A stretch of DNA of 64,000 nt from Lysobacter sp. yr284 (GTDB lineage Bacteria; Pseudomonadota; Gammaproteobacteria; Xanthomonadales; Xanthomonadaceae). The notes beneath the pieces were generated by a model that had not been told where the DNA came from, ran no database searches, and was given only the letters and a program-made list of their open reading frames with translations. Numbering within the stretch: position 1 is the first letter of the stretch; each line of letters opens with the position of its first letter. The translations under genes were made by a program, and so were the position numbers. Of this stretch, positions 33,929-42,405 are shown piece by piece. The stretch covers positions 186,001 to 250,000 of the forward strand of contig NZ_FNPT01000003.1 in the NCBI RefSeq assembly GCF_900107375.1, read 5' to 3'.

Positions 33929-34375
33929 TCAATCCAGCGGGTTCGGGCTTGCCGCGCGCGGCGCCGGCCGCGACAGCACATACGCCGCGCTCGCGGCGAA
34001 GCCCAGGCCGACCGCCAGCAGCAGCGTCCGCGACGGGTGCGCGCCCCAGCAGAACAGCGCGAAGCCCAGCGCCATGCCGGCGCTGGCGAAACATTTGCCG
34101 CGGCGCGAGACCGCGCCTTGTTCGCGCCACAGCCGCAGCGCCGGGCCGTAGCGCGGGTGTTCCAGCAGGCGCCGTTCGAACTTCGGCGAACTGCGGGCGA
34201 AGCAGGCCACCGCGAGGATCAGGAAGATCGTGGTCGGCATCACCGGCAACAGCGCGCCGATCACGCCCAGCGCGACCATCAGCCAGCCCAGCCCGAACCA
34301 CAGCCAGCGCATCAGCCCGGCGCCGTCCGCCCGCCGCCGCGCGCGGGCGCGCTCACGCCAATTCGTCCTCGACAT
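33929..34375 (-). CDS. YbaN-family inner-membrane protein (DUF454)
   Basis: A 148-residue membrane protein of the DUF454/YbaN family: GLGWLMVALGVIGALLPVMPTT, FLILAVACFARSS and HPRYGPALRLWREQGAVSRRGK are its signature. The start overlaps the end of the heme oxygenase gene by 23 bases in another frame, so the two are one operon. DUF454 genes are commonly linked to heme-use genes, but their role is not known. Confidence 0.85.
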   Translation of the reverse strand: MSRTNWRERARARRRADGAGLMRWLWFGLGWLMVALGVIGALLPVMPTTIFLILAVACFARSSPKFERRLLEHPRYGPALRLWREQGAVSRRGKCFASAGMALGFALFCWGAHPSRTLLLAVGLGFAASAAYVLSRPAPRAASPNPLD

Positions 34376-34964
34376 GGCCGCGCACGCTGGCGAACGCGGC
34401 TTCGGCGCCGGCGACCAGTTCGCGCTCCTGCGCTGCGCTCAGCGTCGCCGAATCCAGCGCGGCGGTGAACTCGCGCCAGTGCCGGGCCACGCCGTCGGGG
34501 TGCGCGGCGAGGTGGCGGGCGCCGAAGGCGCGGTCCAGTCCCAGCTTCGCCGCCAGTTTGTACAGCACGCTGCCGCCGAGGTTGGAGCCTTCGGCGACGT
34601 ACAGCCAGCCCAGCGCCTGCGCCAGCGGCAGGGCGGCGCGCGCGCGCTGCGTTGCCTCGGCCTGCGCGGGCGCGGGCAGGGCCTGGCCGAGGTCGTGCAA
34701 GTCCAGCGCGATCTGATCCAGGCGCCGGCGGCCGGCGAGGTCGGGCAGCAGCTCGTCCAGGGCCGGGTGCGCGTACAGCGCGTCGATATCGCGATGGAAG
34801 CGGTACTGCACGCGTACGAAACGGGCGTAGCGCTCGCGGCTGGCGAAGATGTCGCCGGCCATGATGCGGCGGTCGAGCCGATCGTGGGTGGTGCGGGTCG
34901 CGGCTTTCAGGCGCTGGCTGCGCGGCAGGTCGGGGGCGTCGTCGGCGAAGTCGTGGGCGGCCAT
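34353..34964 (-). CDS. biliverdin-producing heme oxygenase
   Basis: A 203-residue bacterial heme oxygenase, which opens heme to biliverdin, Fe2+ and CO. Proximal His in LKAATRTTHDRLDRRIM; distal helix glycines in LYVAEGSNLGGSVLYKLAA. Length and motifs fit the HemO/BphO branch. No bacteriophytochrome is next to it, so iron recovery from heme fits better than chromophore supply. It leads a two-gene operon with the DUF454 gene. No Fur box was found upstream. Confidence 0.85.
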   Translation of the reverse strand: MAAHDFADDAPDLPRSQRLKAATRTTHDRLDRRIMAGDIFASRERYARFVRVQYRFHRDIDALYAHPALDELLPDLAGRRRLDQIALDLHDLGQALPAPAQAEATQRARAALPLAQALGWLYVAEGSNLGGSVLYKLAAKLGLDRAFGARHLAAHPDGVARHWREFTAALDSATLSAAQERELVAGAEAAFASVRGHVEDELA

Positions 34965-35249
34965 GGCGAGGGTCGGGCAGGGCGCCGCGTCGGCGGCGAA
35001 AAGGGGGACATACCCATCAGGACGTCGTCCGCGCCCAGGCTCCCAACCCACGCCGCCGCGCGCGGCGGTTGCCGGCCGATCCGGCAAGGTCCGCGGGCGG
35101 GCGCTCACCGCGCGCTCGTGGCCCGCTGCTACTTTCGGCCCGGTCCGCTGCTGCTTCTGGCAGGCGCTGCTGCTACTTCCGGCAGGGGCCGCGCCCCAGC
35201 GGCGGCTGCTATATGGCGGGTTGGGATCCCAAGGATACGGAGCATACGC

Positions 35250-38200
35250 ATGCGCAGTCCCGCCTTCGGCCCGGCCTGTCCGCCGCGGCCGCGCCCGCTT
35301 CCGGTGCGCGTGCGGACCGGCGCCGCGCGGCTGCTGGCCGGTTCGCTGCTGTGCGTCGCGTTCGTCGCGGGCGCCGCCGCGCCGCCGCCGTTGCTGCTGC
35401 AGGCGCCGACCGTCTCGCAGGACCGGATCGCCTTCGTCTATGCCGACGATCTGTGGATCGCCGACCGCGCCGGCGGCGATGCGCGCCTGCTGGTGCGCAC
35501 CGACCTGCGCGACGGCGGGCCGTGGCGGCGGGCGCGCGCCAGCGGCCCGCGCTTCTCGCCCGACGGCCGCCGCATCGCCTACAGCGCGGTGCGCGACGGC
35601 AATCTGGATGTCTACGTGATCGCCAGCGAAGGCGGCGAGCCCAAGCGCCTGACCGCGCATCCCGGCGACGACGCGGTGGTCGGCTGGACGCCGGACGGCA
35701 GCCGCGTGCTGTTCGTTTCGCGCCGCGACTCGGCCAACGGCACCGGCCGGCTCTATACCGTGTCCGTCGACGGCGGCCCGCAGCAGGCGCTGCCGCTTTC
35801 GCGCGCCGAGGGCGGCGCGTATTCGCCCGATGCCGCCCGCATCGCCTATGAGCCCCAATACCAATCGCAGCCGGACTGGAACGGCTACCGCGGCGGCCAG
35901 ACCGCGCCGATCTGGATCGCCGCCCTGGCCGACTCGTCGATCGTGCGCATCCCGCACGAGGATGCCACCGACCGCAACCCGATGTGGGTCGGCGACACGG
36001 TCTATTTCCTCTCCGACCGCGACGGCCCGAGCACGCTGTACGCCTACGACACCCACACCGGGCAGGTGACGCGGGCGCTGGACAACACCGGCTTCCAGAT
36101 CGATTCGGCGTCCGCCGGGCCGGGCGCGATCGTCTATTCGCAGATGGGCGCGATCCATCTGTTCGACCCGGCCAGCCGCCGCAGCCGGCGCGTGCCGCTG
36201 CGGGTGGTCGACGACGGCGCGCGCCTGCAGCCGTACTTCGAGAAGGGCGGCAAGCGCATCCTCAACGCCGCGCTGTCGCCGACCGGCGCGCGCGCGGCGT
36301 TCGAGGCGCGCGGCGACATCGTCACCGTGCCGGCGTCCAAGGGCGATCCGCGCAATCTCACCGCCACGCCCGGCGCGGCCGAGCGCGATCCGGCGTGGTC
36401 GCCGGACGGCAAATCGGTCGCGTATTTTTCCGATGCGTCCGGCGAGTACGCGCTGCACGTGCGCGACCAGGACAGGCTGGCCGCGCCGCGGGTGTTCGCC
36501 CTGGGCCAGCCGCCGTCGTTCTTCCATTCGCCGCAATGGTCGCCCGACAGCCGCCGCATCGCCTATCGCGACAAGCGCCTGAACCTGTGGCTGCTGGACC
36601 TGGCCGCGCCGACGCCGGTCAGGATCGACCGCGATCGCTTCGACACGCCGCTGCCGTCGATGGACGTGGCGTGGTCGCCGGACAGCCGTTGGATCGCCTA
36701 CACCCGGCAGTTGCCGAATCACTTGAACGCGGTGTTCGTGTACTCGCTGGCCACGCGCAAGTCGGTGCGGATCACCGACGGCGCGAGCGATTGCCGTTAT
36801 CCGCAATTCGACCGCGACGGCCGTCATCTGTACTTCGCCGCCAGCACCGACCTGGGCCTGACCCCGGGCTGGCTGGATATGAGCAGCCTGGCGCATCCGG
36901 TGACGCGCGCGGTGTACGTGGCGGTGTTGCGCCGCGACCTGCCTTCGCCGCTGGCGCCGCAAAGCGACGAAGAGCCGGCCGCCGCGGCGCCCGCCGCCGA
37001 TGCGAAGGCCGATGCGAAGGCGGCGCCGATGCGCATCGACTTCGACGGCATCGGCCAGCGCACCCTGGCGCTGCCGCTGGCGGCGGCGAACTACGTGGGC
37101 ATGAGCGCGGGCAAGAGCGGCGAATTGTTCCTGCAGCAGGCGCCGTCGGTGCTGCCCGGGATCGAGGACGATTTCGTCAAGCTGCCGGTGAAGGTGCAAA
37201 AGTTCGTCCTGGCCACGCGCAAGACCGACGAGCTGCTGGCGGACGTCGCCAGCTTCAGGCTGTCCTTCGACGGCGGCAGGATGCTGTACCGGCGCGACAA
37301 GGACTGGTTCATCGCCGCGACCGACGCGGCGCCCAAGCCGGGCGAGGGCCGGATCGGCGTCGATGCGATCTCGCTGCGGGTGGACCCGCGCCAGGAATGG
37401 GCGCAGATGTACCGCGAGGCCTGGCGGCTGCAGCGCGATTATTTCTACGACCCCGGTTATCACGGCCTCGACCTGGCCGCGGCGCAGCGCCATTTCGAGC
37501 CGTTCCTGGCCGGCATCGGCAGCCGCCACGACCTGGACGTGCTGTTCCGGCGCATGCTGAGCTATCTCTCGGTCGGGCACATGTACGTGATTCCGCTGCG
37601 CGACGCCGACGACGCCCGCGCCGGCGTCGGCCTGCTCGGCGCCGACTACGACATCGCCGCGGGACGCTACCGCTTCGCCCACATCTACGACGGCGAGAAC
37701 TGGAACCCGGAACTGCGCGCGCCGCTGACCGCGCCGGGCGTGGGCGTGCGCGTCGGCGACCATCTGCTGGCGGTGAACGGGCGCGAGTTGCGCGCCAGCG
37801 ACGACCTGTACGCCTGGTTCGAAGAGACCGCGGGCAAGCGCACGGTCCTGCGCGTGTCCGCCGACGCGTCCGGCGCCGGCGCGCGCGAGGTCGCGGTGGT
37901 GCCGGTCAAGGACGAGCAGGGCTTGCGCCGCTTGGCGTGGATCGAAGACAACCGGCGCAAGGTCGAGCGGCTCAGCGGCGGCAAGCTCGCCTACGTGCAC
38001 CTGCCCGACACCGCCGAAGCCGGCTACGCCAGCTTCAATCGTTATTTCTTCGCCCAGACCGACAAGCTCGGCGCGGTGATCGACGCGCGCTACAACCGCG
38101 GCGGCATGCTCGCCGACTACATCGTCGACTATCTTGCGCGCAAGCCGATGACCCTGGTGGTGACCCGCGAGGGAGAGCCCTCGCTGTCGCCGATGCAGGC

Positions 38201-38618
38201 GATGCCCGGGCCCAAGGCGATGCTGATCAACGAGCTATCCGGCTCCGGCGGCGACGCGCTGCCGTGGTACTTCAAGCGCCTGAGCCTGGGGCCGCTGATC
38301 GGCAAGCGTACCTGGGGCGGGCTGGTCGGCATCTACGGTTATCCGGCGATGATCGACGGCAGCACGGTCACCTCGCCGCGCCTGGCGCTGGGCGGGTTGC
38401 AGGGCAGTTGGGAGGTAGAGAACCGCGGGGTCGCGCCGGACATCGAGATCGACGACACCCCGCGCGAGGCCCGCGCCGGCGGCGATCCGCAGCTCGAGCG
38501 CGCGGTGCAGCACCTGATGCAGCAGTTGCGCGAGCGACCGCCGCAAGCGTTTCCGCCGACGCCGCCGTATCCGGATTTCCATCCGGTGCTGCCGCCGTTG
38601 CCGGAGGCTGCGCAATGA
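35250..38618 (+). CDS. tricorn-like S41 protease with beta-propeller repeats
   Basis: A 1122-residue exported protease related to tricorn. Signal segment within 1-50; then a propeller of PD40 repeats (FSPDGRRIAYS, WTPDGSRVLF, WSPDGKSVAYF, WSPDSRRIAYR, WSPDSRWIAYT); a helical core (MYREAWRLQRDYFYDPGYHG); His in LSVGHMYVIPL; a PDZ-like segment near 830-890; and the S41 catalytic domain with the nucleophile in NELSGSGGDALPWYFK. The catalytic layout matches tricorn. It probably degrades peptides outside the cytoplasm. AAGGA lies upstream of the ATG. Lone gene. Confidence 0.9.
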   Translation: MRSPAFGPACPPRPRPLPVRVRTGAARLLAGSLLCVAFVAGAAAPPPLLLQAPTVSQDRIAFVYADDLWIADRAGGDARLLVRTDLRDGGPWRRARASGPRFSPDGRRIAYSAVRDGNLDVYVIASEGGEPKRLTAHPGDDAVVGWTPDGSRVLFVSRRDSANGTGRLYTVSVDGGPQQALPLSRAEGGAYSPDAARIAYEPQYQSQPDWNGYRGGQTAPIWIAALADSSIVRIPHEDATDRNPMWVGDTVYFLSDRDGPSTLYAYDTHTGQVTRALDNTGFQIDSASAGPGAIVYSQMGAIHLFDPASRRSRRVPLRVVDDGARLQPYFEKGGKRILNAALSPTGARAAFEARGDIVTVPASKGDPRNLTATPGAAERDPAWSPDGKSVAYFSDASGEYALHVRDQDRLAAPRVFALGQPPSFFHSPQWSPDSRRIAYRDKRLNLWLLDLAAPTPVRIDRDRFDTPLPSMDVAWSPDSRWIAYTRQLPNHLNAVFVYSLATRKSVRITDGASDCRYPQFDRDGRHLYFAASTDLGLTPGWLDMSSLAHPVTRAVYVAVLRRDLPSPLAPQSDEEPAAAAPAADAKADAKAAPMRIDFDGIGQRTLALPLAAANYVGMSAGKSGELFLQQAPSVLPGIEDDFVKLPVKVQKFVLATRKTDELLADVASFRLSFDGGRMLYRRDKDWFIAATDAAPKPGEGRIGVDAISLRVDPRQEWAQMYREAWRLQRDYFYDPGYHGLDLAAAQRHFEPFLAGIGSRHDLDVLFRRMLSYLSVGHMYVIPLRDADDARAGVGLLGADYDIAAGRYRFAHIYDGENWNPELRAPLTAPGVGVRVGDHLLAVNGRELRASDDLYAWFEETAGKRTVLRVSADASGAGAREVAVVPVKDEQGLRRLAWIEDNRRKVERLSGGKLAYVHLPDTAEAGYASFNRYFFAQTDKLGAVIDARYNRGGMLADYIVDYLARKPMTLVVTREGEPSLSPMQAMPGPKAMLINELSGSGGDALPWYFKRLSLGPLIGKRTWGGLVGIYGYPAMIDGSTVTSPRLALGGLQGSWEVENRGVAPDIEIDDTPREARAGGDPQLERAVQHLMQQLRERPPQAFPPTPPYPDFHPVLPPLPEAAQ

Positions 38619-38723
38619 TGCGCAACCGGCGCCTGCGGCGGTGCGGCGAGGACGCCTGATCGCGCGCGGTCGCGCCGCGCCGCGGTCGCGCCATCGACAC
38701 TGGGTTGTGTTCGCCCGCGGCGG

Positions 38724-39080
38724 CTACAGGCCGTTGCGCGCGCGCAGATCCTCGATGCTGCCCGGCGCCAGCCACAGCAGGGTGTTGAGGTAATCCTGCA
38801 GGCAGTCGACCAAGCCCTGGCGCGGGCCCTGGCGCCAGGCCGCGGAGGAATAGAACGCCTGCTGTTGCGCGTCCAGTTGCGCGCGGTCGGCGTAGGCGCG
38901 GATGAGGTAATAGCTCTCGTGTTCGTGATCGCTGCGGCCGAACGCGATCACGTCCATGCCGCTGGCGCGCACCATCGGCAGCGCCTGCGCCATCGCCGCT
39001 TCGAAGCGGGCGGCATGCCCGGGCTTGAGCCGGTAGGTCCTGATTTCGACGAGCCTGGCGTCGGCCTGGGGAGCGGGCAT
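38724..39080 (-). CDS. NIPSNAP-family protein
   Basis: A 118-residue protein with the ferredoxin-like NIPSNAP fold: VEIRTYRLKPGHAARFEAAM at the start and a second half-repeat around YYLIRAYADRAQLDAQQQAFYSS. These are small cytoplasmic dimers of unclear function. The Met at 39080 was preferred because the upstream extension (to 39254) is Arg/Gly-rich and not family-like. Lone gene, divergent from a small Cys-rich secreted protein. Confidence 0.75.
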   Translation of the reverse strand: MPAPQADARLVEIRTYRLKPGHAARFEAAMAQALPMVRASGMDVIAFGRSDHEHESYYLIRAYADRAQLDAQQQAFYSSAAWRQGPRQGLVDCLQDYLNTLLWLAPGSIEDLRARNGL

Positions 39081-39352
39081 GGCGGGAGTCCGGGTTGGGA
39101 GCGCGGTGCCGCGACCATCCCAGACCCGCCGGTTCCCGCGCAAGTGCGGGGCGCGTGGCTCGGTCGGTCCGAGTCCGGACGCCGAACCGCCGGCCGCATG
39201 ACCGCGCGCACAGTTCATCTGCGCCGCGGTCGCGCATTCGAAACTTCGTTGCATTTTCCCGCGCTCGCGATGCCGCCTCGCGCGGCTGCGCCGACGATCG
39301 CGTTGTAAGGTTCCCGCGCGGCGAACCGCCGCGAGCCGTAGGGAGGATTGCG

Positions 39353-39565
39353 ATGCAACGACTCAAGCTGATCGTGTTGGGCGCGCTGTTGGCGGCGTCC
39401 GCCGGCACCGGCGCGGCCACTCAGACCCAGGGCTGTTTCTGCTCGACCATCTACTACGATGCCGCCGGCAACACCGTCGGCGTGCGCCAGCCCGCCAGCT
39501 GCGGCGACACCGGCTACGGGCAGGTGACCAACAAGTACAAGGTGGTCGCCGGCTGCGTCATGTAA
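39353..39565 (+). CDS. small secreted Cys-rich protein (DUF6289-like)
   Basis: A 70-residue precursor with signal peptide (LKLIVLGALLAASAGTGAA) and a mature part of about 48 residues carrying four cysteines (GCFC, SCGD, GCVM). The pattern IYYDAAGNTVGVRQPASCG resembles the small DUF6289 proteins found in Lysobacter and relatives. GGGAGG precedes the ATG at 7 bases. Two disulfides are likely. Function unknown. A strong terminator follows, so it is a separate, probably well-expressed unit. Confidence 0.7.
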   Translation: MQRLKLIVLGALLAASAGTGAATQTQGCFCSTIYYDAAGNTVGVRQPASCGDTGYGQVTNKYKVVAGCVM

Positions 39566-39587
39566 GGCCGCGGCGGATCCGCTCGCG

Positions 39588-39625
39588 ACGAAGCCGTCCG
39601 GCGCCGCCGGGCGGCTTCGTCGTTT
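39588..39625 (+). terminator. strong terminator after the Cys-rich protein gene
   Basis: A 14-bp stem (39588-39601 with 39607-39620, one G-T pair, loop CGCCG) is followed by CGTTT. This is the best hairpin of its type in the left two thirds of the window. Confidence 0.7.
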
Positions 39626-39771
39626 CCGCGCCGCGGCGCCGATCCGCGCCGCGCAGGCGGTGCGGGCCGGCGTCGGCGGGCAGGGCGCAGGGGCGGCGCG
39701 CGGCGCATGTCTGCGCGCGGGCCGGCCGGTCGATTGCAAAGGCAAAGACCTTCCTCTCGCGCAATGCTGTC

Positions 39772-42405
39772 ATGGCGGTTCCACCGATCGGCGATTCAAG
39801 CGGGCGCAGCGCCGGCGCGGGCCCGCGCCGCCCGCCGCGAAGCTGCACGCGCGGCGGCCCTGCGGCCGCGACCGCCCGGCTGGCGGCGGCGTTGAGTCCC
39901 GAACCCGAACCCGAATCCGAAACCGCGCCGGCGGCGCGCGCGCACGCCGCCGGCGAGCCGGCGCAGCGCTGGCCGCAGGCGTTCGACGGCATCGGCGACG
40001 GCGCCTGGGACTGGGACCTGCGCACCGGCGAGGTGCGTTATTCGCCGCGCTGGAGCGCCATGCTCGGCGAGCCCGACGCGGCCGTCGCCGGCGGCATCGG
40101 CCACTGGCTGGGACGCGTCCACGGCAGCGACCTGGCGGGTTGCTGGGCCGGGTTGCAGCGGCACCTGCGCGGCGCGACGGCGACGTTTTCGCTGGAACAC
40201 CGGCTGCGCACCGCCGACGGCGGCTGGCGCTGGGTCCACGCGCGCGGCCGCGCGGTCGAACGCGCCGCCGACGGCAGCGCGCTGCGGGTGCTGGCGGTAT
40301 GCGCGGACATCGACGCGCGCCAGCGCAGCCAGCGGCGCGAACGGGCGCGCCAGCGGCGCCTGCAGGCCGCGGTGGAGGCCGCCGGCGCCGGCGTCTTCAG
40401 CTTCGACCTGCGCGATCACCGCTGCGAATGGGACGCGCAGATGCACCGCCTGCACGATCTCGCCCCGGGCAGCTACGACGGCACGTTGGCGGGCTGGGCC
40501 GCGCGCATCCACCCCGACGATACCGCCGCGGTGCTGGAGCGGCTCGGCCGCGGCCTGCGCCGGCATGGCCGGATCGAACTGGAATTCCGCCTGCGCATCG
40601 AGCCGGGCCGCGCGCCGCGGCGGCTGCGCTGCGCGGTGCGCGCGGTCCGCGACGGTGCCGGCGACGTCGCGCAGATCGTCGGCCTGGGCTGGGACGTCAG
40701 CGCCGAGGCCGCGCGCCGGCAGGCGCTGGCCGCGCAGGCGCAGCGTTGGCGCGCGATCGTGCACGCCATCGGCGACGGCGTGGTCGCCACCGACGAACGC
40801 GCGTGCGTGCTGTTCCTCAATCCGGCCGCCGAGCGCATGACCGGCTGGTCCTCGGGCGAGGCGATGGGCGCGCCGGTCGCGCAGGTGTTGGCGCTGAGCG
40901 ACGAAGCCGGCGCGGTCGCGCCGCATCCGGTGCACGCGTGCCTGCGCCGGCAAGAGGGCGAGCCGGCGGACGGCGAGGCGGCGTTGCTGGAGCGCGGCGG
41001 CCGGCACCGGCACATCCGCCACTGCGTCTCGCCGATGCGCGCCGCCGACGGCGCGGTCGAAGGCGCGGTGCTCGCGTTCCAGGACGTCACCCAGGCGCGC
41101 CGGCTGCGCCAGGCGCTGGAGCACTCGGCCAGCCACGACGGCCTGACCGGCCTGGCGAACCGGGTCGCGTTCGAACGCGACTTGCGCCGCGCCATCGCCT
41201 CGGCCGACCAGGAAGGCCGCGCGCATACCCTGTGCTTCGTCGACCTGGACCGCTTCAAGCTGGTCAACGACGGCGCCGGCCATTCCGCCGGCGACGCGCT
41301 GTTGCGCGAAGTGGCCGCGCTGCTGCGGCGCAAGAGCCGCGCCCACGACACCGTCGCGCGCATCGGCGGCGACGAGTTCGCGCTGGTGCTGCTGGATTGC
41401 GCGATCGGCAGCGGCGAACACATCGCCCGCCAGATCTGCCAGGAGATGGAGCGCATGCGCTTCGTCTGGGACGGCAAGGCGTACTACGTCGGCGCCAGCA
41501 TCGGGCTGGTGCAGCTCGGGCCGCAACCGCTGGCGCCGGCCGAAGCCATCGACCGCGCCGACCTGGCCTGCTACGCGGCCAAGGCCGGCGGGCGCAACCG
41601 GGTTTCGGTCTACGCGCCCGGCGACGGCGGCCGCGCCCACGACAGCGCCGTGCGGATCGCCGCGGGCCTGCGCAACGCCATCGAGGCCGACCGTTTCTGC
41701 CTGTTCGCGCAGGAGATCCGCCGCATCGGCGGCGCTGGCGGCGACGGCGACGACGGGCGGCAACTGGAAATCCTGGTGCGGATGATCGGCGAAGGCGGCG
41801 AACTGATCGAGCCGGAGGTGTTCATTCCCGCCGCCCAGGCCTACGACCTGATGGGCGGCATCGACCGCTGGGTGATCCGCGCCGCGCTGCGCGGCCATGG
41901 CCCGCGGCTGCGCGAGGCCGGCGATGTCTCGATCCGCCTGAACCTGTCCGTCGCCTCGCTGCGCGACCCGGCGCTGTGGCCGTTCCTGCAGCAGGAACTG
42001 GCGGCCTCGGGCGTGGCCTGCGGCCGTATCCATTTCGAGATCGGCGAAGCCGCGCTGGCCCAGGACCTGGCCAGCGCGGCGCGGTTCGCCGCGGTCGCGC
42101 GCCGCGCCGGTTGCCGGGTCAGCCTCGACGATTTCGGCAAGGGCGTGGGCTCGTTCGCGTGCCTGGGCCAGTTCGAGGTCGACAGCGTCAAGATCGACGG
42201 CGGGCTGGTGCGCAGGATGGCCGGCAGCGCGGTCGGCCAGACCATCGTCGAGTCGATCGGCCGCATCTGCCGCAGCATGGGCTGCGCCGCGATCGCCGAG
42301 CAGGTCGAGGACGAGCGCAGCCTGGAGCTGCTGCGCCGGGCCGGCATCGAGTACGCGCAGGGCTATGCGGTGGCGCGGCCGCGGCCGCTGCTGGAACTGC
42401 TCTAG
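39772..42405 (+). CDS. PAS-GGDEF-EAL c-di-GMP turnover protein
   Basis: An 877-residue cytoplasmic signalling protein: three PAS/PAC domains (about 65-185, 195-325, 335-445), a GGDEF diguanylate cyclase (about 450-615, IGGDEFALVLL intact) and an EAL phosphodiesterase (about 640-875). The EAL site reads EILVRM with NLS, HFEIGE, DDFGKG, KIDGGLV and AEQVED, so the metal-binding acids are mostly kept though EAL itself is altered and TES is changed to GEA. It may both make and break c-di-GMP in response to signals read by the PAS domains. No membrane helices. The start has no good ribosome site and could lie elsewhere in the Pro/Arg-rich N-terminus. Its stop overlaps that of the convergent kinase by 4 bases. 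Confidence 0.87.
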   Translation: MAVPPIGDSSGRSAGAGPRRPPRSCTRGGPAAATARLAAALSPEPEPESETAPAARAHAAGEPAQRWPQAFDGIGDGAWDWDLRTGEVRYSPRWSAMLGEPDAAVAGGIGHWLGRVHGSDLAGCWAGLQRHLRGATATFSLEHRLRTADGGWRWVHARGRAVERAADGSALRVLAVCADIDARQRSQRRERARQRRLQAAVEAAGAGVFSFDLRDHRCEWDAQMHRLHDLAPGSYDGTLAGWAARIHPDDTAAVLERLGRGLRRHGRIELEFRLRIEPGRAPRRLRCAVRAVRDGAGDVAQIVGLGWDVSAEAARRQALAAQAQRWRAIVHAIGDGVVATDERACVLFLNPAAERMTGWSSGEAMGAPVAQVLALSDEAGAVAPHPVHACLRRQEGEPADGEAALLERGGRHRHIRHCVSPMRAADGAVEGAVLAFQDVTQARRLRQALEHSASHDGLTGLANRVAFERDLRRAIASADQEGRAHTLCFVDLDRFKLVNDGAGHSAGDALLREVAALLRRKSRAHDTVARIGGDEFALVLLDCAIGSGEHIARQICQEMERMRFVWDGKAYYVGASIGLVQLGPQPLAPAEAIDRADLACYAAKAGGRNRVSVYAPGDGGRAHDSAVRIAAGLRNAIEADRFCLFAQEIRRIGGAGGDGDDGRQLEILVRMIGEGGELIEPEVFIPAAQAYDLMGGIDRWVIRAALRGHGPRLREAGDVSIRLNLSVASLRDPALWPFLQQELAASGVACGRIHFEIGEAALAQDLASAARFAAVARRAGCRVSLDDFGKGVGSFACLGQFEVDSVKIDGGLVRRMAGSAVGQTIVESIGRICRSMGCAAIAEQVEDERSLELLRRAGIEYAQGYAVARPRPLLELL

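Noticed and set aside
34965-35249. Fur box before the heme oxygenase gene
   Set aside because: No stretch came near the consensus on either strand.
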